From: DASSLY01 sp035689185 | GTDB lineage: Bacteria; Actinomycetota; Actinomycetes; Actinomycetales; Dermatophilaceae | Length of the DNA stretch: 31,334 nucleotides | NCBI GenBank assembly: GCA_035689185.1 | Contig: DASSLY010000030.1 | Coordinates: forward strand, 1-31,334 | Direction: 5' to 3' | In this document: piece by piece, positions 29,327 to 31,334 of the stretch | How the letters are laid out: every line of letters starts with the position of its first letter | Position numbering within the stretch: position 1 is the first letter of the stretch | Translations under genes and position numbers: made by a program | Notes under the pieces: model-generated | The model's input: only the letters and a program-made list of their open reading frames with translations | The model's database searches: none | Told to the model about the DNA's origin: nothing

Positions 29327-30748
29327 GTGGAAGCCCTCGACCTGGCCCGGTGGCAGTTCGCCATCACCACCGTCTACCACTTCCTGTTCGTCCCGGTCAC
29401 CATCGGCGTCTCCGCCATGGTGGCCTCCTTCGAGGTGGCGTGGCTGCGGACACGCAACCCGGCATACCTGCGGTTGACCAAGTGGTTCGGCAAGCTGTTC
29501 ACGATCAACTTCGCCCTGGGCCTGGTCACCGGCATCGTGCAGGAGTTCCAGTTCGGGATGAACTGGAGCGACTACTCCCGCTTCGTCGGCGACATCTTCG
29601 GGGCGCCCCTGGCCATCGAGGCGCTGCTGGCGTTCTTCCTGGAGTCGACGTTCCTCGGGCTGTGGATCTTCGGCTGGGACAAGCTCCCGGAGAAGCTGCA
29701 CGCCGCCTGCATCTGGCTGGTGCACATCGGCACCGTGCTGTCCGCCTACTTCATCCTGGCCGCGAACTCCTTCATGCAGCACCCGGTCGGGTTCCGCATC
29801 AACCTGCAGACCGGGCGAGCCGAACTGTCTGATTTCGTCGCGGTGCTCACCAACAAGGTGCAGTTGGTGACCTTCCCGCACACCATCACCGCGGCATACA
29901 TGGTCGGCGGTGCGTTCGTCATGGCCGTCGGGCTGTACCACCTGCGCACCCGCGACGAGAAGGTCTACCGCACCCCGACCCGGTGGGGCGCGTGGGTCAC
30001 CATCGTCGCCGCGCTCGGCGTCGCCCTCTCCGGTGACGTCCAGGGCAAGATCATGACCGAGGTCCAGCCGATGAAGATGGCGGCCGCGGAGGCCCTCTAC
30101 GAGACTGCCGAGAGCAACGCGCCGTTCTCCATCATCACCATCGGCAGCCTGGACGGGTCGCAGGAGAAGTTCGCCGTCACCGTCCCGGACCTGCTGAGCT
30201 TCCTGGCCACCGGGACGTTCGACGGCAAGGTCGTCGGAATCAACGACCTGCGCGCGGAGTACCGCGCCAAGTACGGCCAGGACCCGCAGTCCTTGACGTT
30301 CAGCGAGAGCTACAACCCGACCATCCCGCTGGCCTACTGGAGCTTCCGGCTGATGATGGGGGTCGGCATGCTGTGCCTGCTCATCGCCGTGGCGGTGCTC
30401 TGGCTGACCCGCAAGGGGCGGGTCCCGGACGGCCGCTGGTGGCCGGCCCTGGCCGTCGTCGCCGTGCTCAGTCCGGTGTTCGGCAACTCCTTCGGCTGGA
30501 TCTTCACCGAGACCGGGCGGCAGCCGTGGCTGGTGTTCGGGGTGATGAGCACCGCCACCGGGGTCTCGCCGGGCGTCTCCACCGCGGAGGTGCTCACCTC
30601 GGTGGTCGTCTTCACGCTGCTCTACGGCGCGCTCGCGGTGGTCGAGATCGGGCTGCTGCTGCGTTACATCCGCCCGGGCGCCCCCGAGCAGGAGGAGCCG
30701 CAGTCGGACCTGGAGGACGAGGACCGACCCCTCGCCTTCGCCTACTGA
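29327..30748 (+). CDS. cydA: Cytochrome bd oxidase subunit I
   Basis: The 473-residue subunit of the quinol oxidase bd has about nine spans and carries the three haems. His18 in TTVYHFLFVPVTIG is the haem b595/d-side ligand. FFLESTFLGLWIFGWDKL holds the conserved acidic residue near haem, and TFPHTITAAYMVGGAF includes the His ligand of haem b558. ETGRQPWLVFG is the CydA signature. The Q-loop is of the short type. GTG 29327 has CAGGGAG upstream. It begins the cydAB operon, used for respiration at low oxygen or under stress. The spacing to cydB is 12 nt. Confidence 0.95.
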   Translation: MEALDLARWQFAITTVYHFLFVPVTIGVSAMVASFEVAWLRTRNPAYLRLTKWFGKLFTINFALGLVTGIVQEFQFGMNWSDYSRFVGDIFGAPLAIEALLAFFLESTFLGLWIFGWDKLPEKLHAACIWLVHIGTVLSAYFILAANSFMQHPVGFRINLQTGRAELSDFVAVLTNKVQLVTFPHTITAAYMVGGAFVMAVGLYHLRTRDEKVYRTPTRWGAWVTIVAALGVALSGDVQGKIMTEVQPMKMAAAEALYETAESNAPFSIITIGSLDGSQEKFAVTVPDLLSFLATGTFDGKVVGINDLRAEYRAKYGQDPQSLTFSESYNPTIPLAYWSFRLMMGVGMLCLLIAVAVLWLTRKGRVPDGRWWPALAVVAVLSPVFGNSFGWIFTETGRQPWLVFGVMSTATGVSPGVSTAEVLTSVVVFTLLYGALAVVEIGLLLRYIRPGAPEQEEPQSDLEDEDRPLAFAY

Positions 30749-30760
30749 GGGAGCGACGCC

Positions 30761-31334
30761 ATGCAGCTCAGCACCGTCTGGTTCGTCCTCATCGCGGTCC
30801 TGTGGACGGGGTACTTCGTCCTGGAGGGCTTCGACTTCGGCGTCGGCATGCTGCTGCCGGTGCTCGGCCGCGGGGCGGACGCCGAGGACACCGAGAAGCG
30901 CAAGCGGGTGATGCTCAACACCATCGGCCCGGTCTGGGACGGCAACGAGGTGTGGCTGATCGTGGCGGTCGGTGCCACCTTCGCCGCCTTCCCCGAGTGG
31001 TACGCCACCCTCTTCTCCGGCTTCTACCTGCCGCTGCTGGTCATCCTGGTCTGCCTGATCGTCCGCGGGGTCGCCTTCGAGTACCGCGCCAAGCGGCCCG
31101 AGGAGAACTGGCAGCGCACCTGGGAGACCGCGATCTTCTGGACCTCGCTGCTCCCCGCGTTCCTGTGGGGCGTGGCCTTCGGCAACATCGTGCACGGCGT
31201 GAAGCTCGACCGGAACTTCGAGTACGTCGGCGGCTTCTGGGACCTCCTCAACCCGTACGCCCTGCTCGGCGGCCTGGTGACGCTGACCCTGTTCACCTTC
31301 CACGGCACGGTCTTCACGGCCCTCAAGACAATCG
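30761..31334 (+). CDS. cydB: Cytochrome bd oxidase subunit II (3' end cut by window)
   Basis: ATG 30761, with GAGGGAG upstream and 12 nt after the cydA stop, opens a frame that runs off the right edge after 191 codons. TVWFVLIAVLWTGYFVLEGFDFGVGMLLP is the CydB N-terminal signature. NTIGPVWDGNEVWLIVAVGATFAAFPEWYATLFSGFYLP is the most conserved segment, and EYRAKRPEENW follows in the first cytosolic loop. It pairs with CydA to form the bd-type quinol oxidase. The cydDC transporter genes, often next, would lie beyond the window. Confidence 0.95.
   Translation, partial: MQLSTVWFVLIAVLWTGYFVLEGFDFGVGMLLPVLGRGADAEDTEKRKRVMLNTIGPVWDGNEVWLIVAVGATFAAFPEWYATLFSGFYLPLLVILVCLIVRGVAFEYRAKRPEENWQRTWETAIFWTSLLPAFLWGVAFGNIVHGVKLDRNFEYVGGFWDLLNPYALLGGLVTLTLFTFHGTVFTALKTI

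Noticed and set aside
26861..31303. A 1480-codon open frame on the minus strand across several plus-strand genes
   Set aside because: It is antisense to galE and cydA/cydB, has a biased His/Arg/Gly/Gln composition and no recognisable domain; high GC removes stop codons from shadow frames.

Overview
The window is very GC-rich (about 70%), densely coded and free of RNA genes. Codon use, frequent GTG starts, likely leaderless transcripts and gene content point to an actinomycete: fused CopD-CtaG, FadE5-type acyl-CoA dehydrogenase, PaaN, and cytochrome bd beside GalE. I would guess the Intrasporangiaceae/Dermatophilaceae group, but that is inference from gene content and style only. Most of the window is ordinary chromosomal metabolism. 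The unusual parts are a paired CHAT/STAND-ATPase cassette on the left and a Vsr-like (DUF559) gene bracketed by related long palindromes in the middle.

Left part (1-9161). A truncated FAD-dependent oxidoreductase (minus strand) diverges from two translationally coupled plus-strand genes (1340-3409, 3406-6300). Both encode large proteins with an N-terminal CHAT (caspase-like) module followed by a STAND-type P-loop NTPase. The first keeps the His/Cys dyad. The second has lost both residues and has gained a long linker and a C-terminal winged-helix-like end. They look like an active/inactive paralogous pair, plausibly a signal-gated protease acting in defence or regulated proteolysis. A FadE5-type acyl-CoA dehydrogenase follows under a double palindromic operator, then a convergent nitrilase-family amidohydrolase.

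Centre-left (9163-14290). A CopD-CtaG copper/cytochrome oxidase assembly membrane protein reads left. A MarR regulator and a coupled DHA2 drug exporter read right, with a clear promoter/operator. The space between is a C-rich minisatellite with G-quadruplex potential, and the MarR N-terminus is itself an 18-bp tandem repeat. A 20-bp x5 tandem repeat follows the exporter.

Centre (14294-20406, minus strand). A branched-chain alpha-keto acid dehydrogenase operon (E1alpha, E1beta, E2) has repeat-expanded low-complexity regions in E1alpha and E2. Then come a single-span protein with an unfamiliar Cys-rich C-terminal domain and a HisC-type aminotransferase.

Right part (20472-31334). A small four-span membrane protein is followed by the palindrome-flanked AbiEi/DUF559 gene. 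Next is a phenylacetate-degradation group: paaN diverging from coupled paaH-paaI-paaK, without the paaABCDE monooxygenase. A DHA2 exporter, galE and the start of cydAB (with a perfect palindrome over the predicted promoter) complete the window.

Two window-wide patterns stand out. About nine genes have a -10-like hexamer only 5-7 nt before the start codon, suggesting leaderless mRNAs. The pentamer CATAC/GTATG is strikingly frequent on both strands regardless of gene direction.
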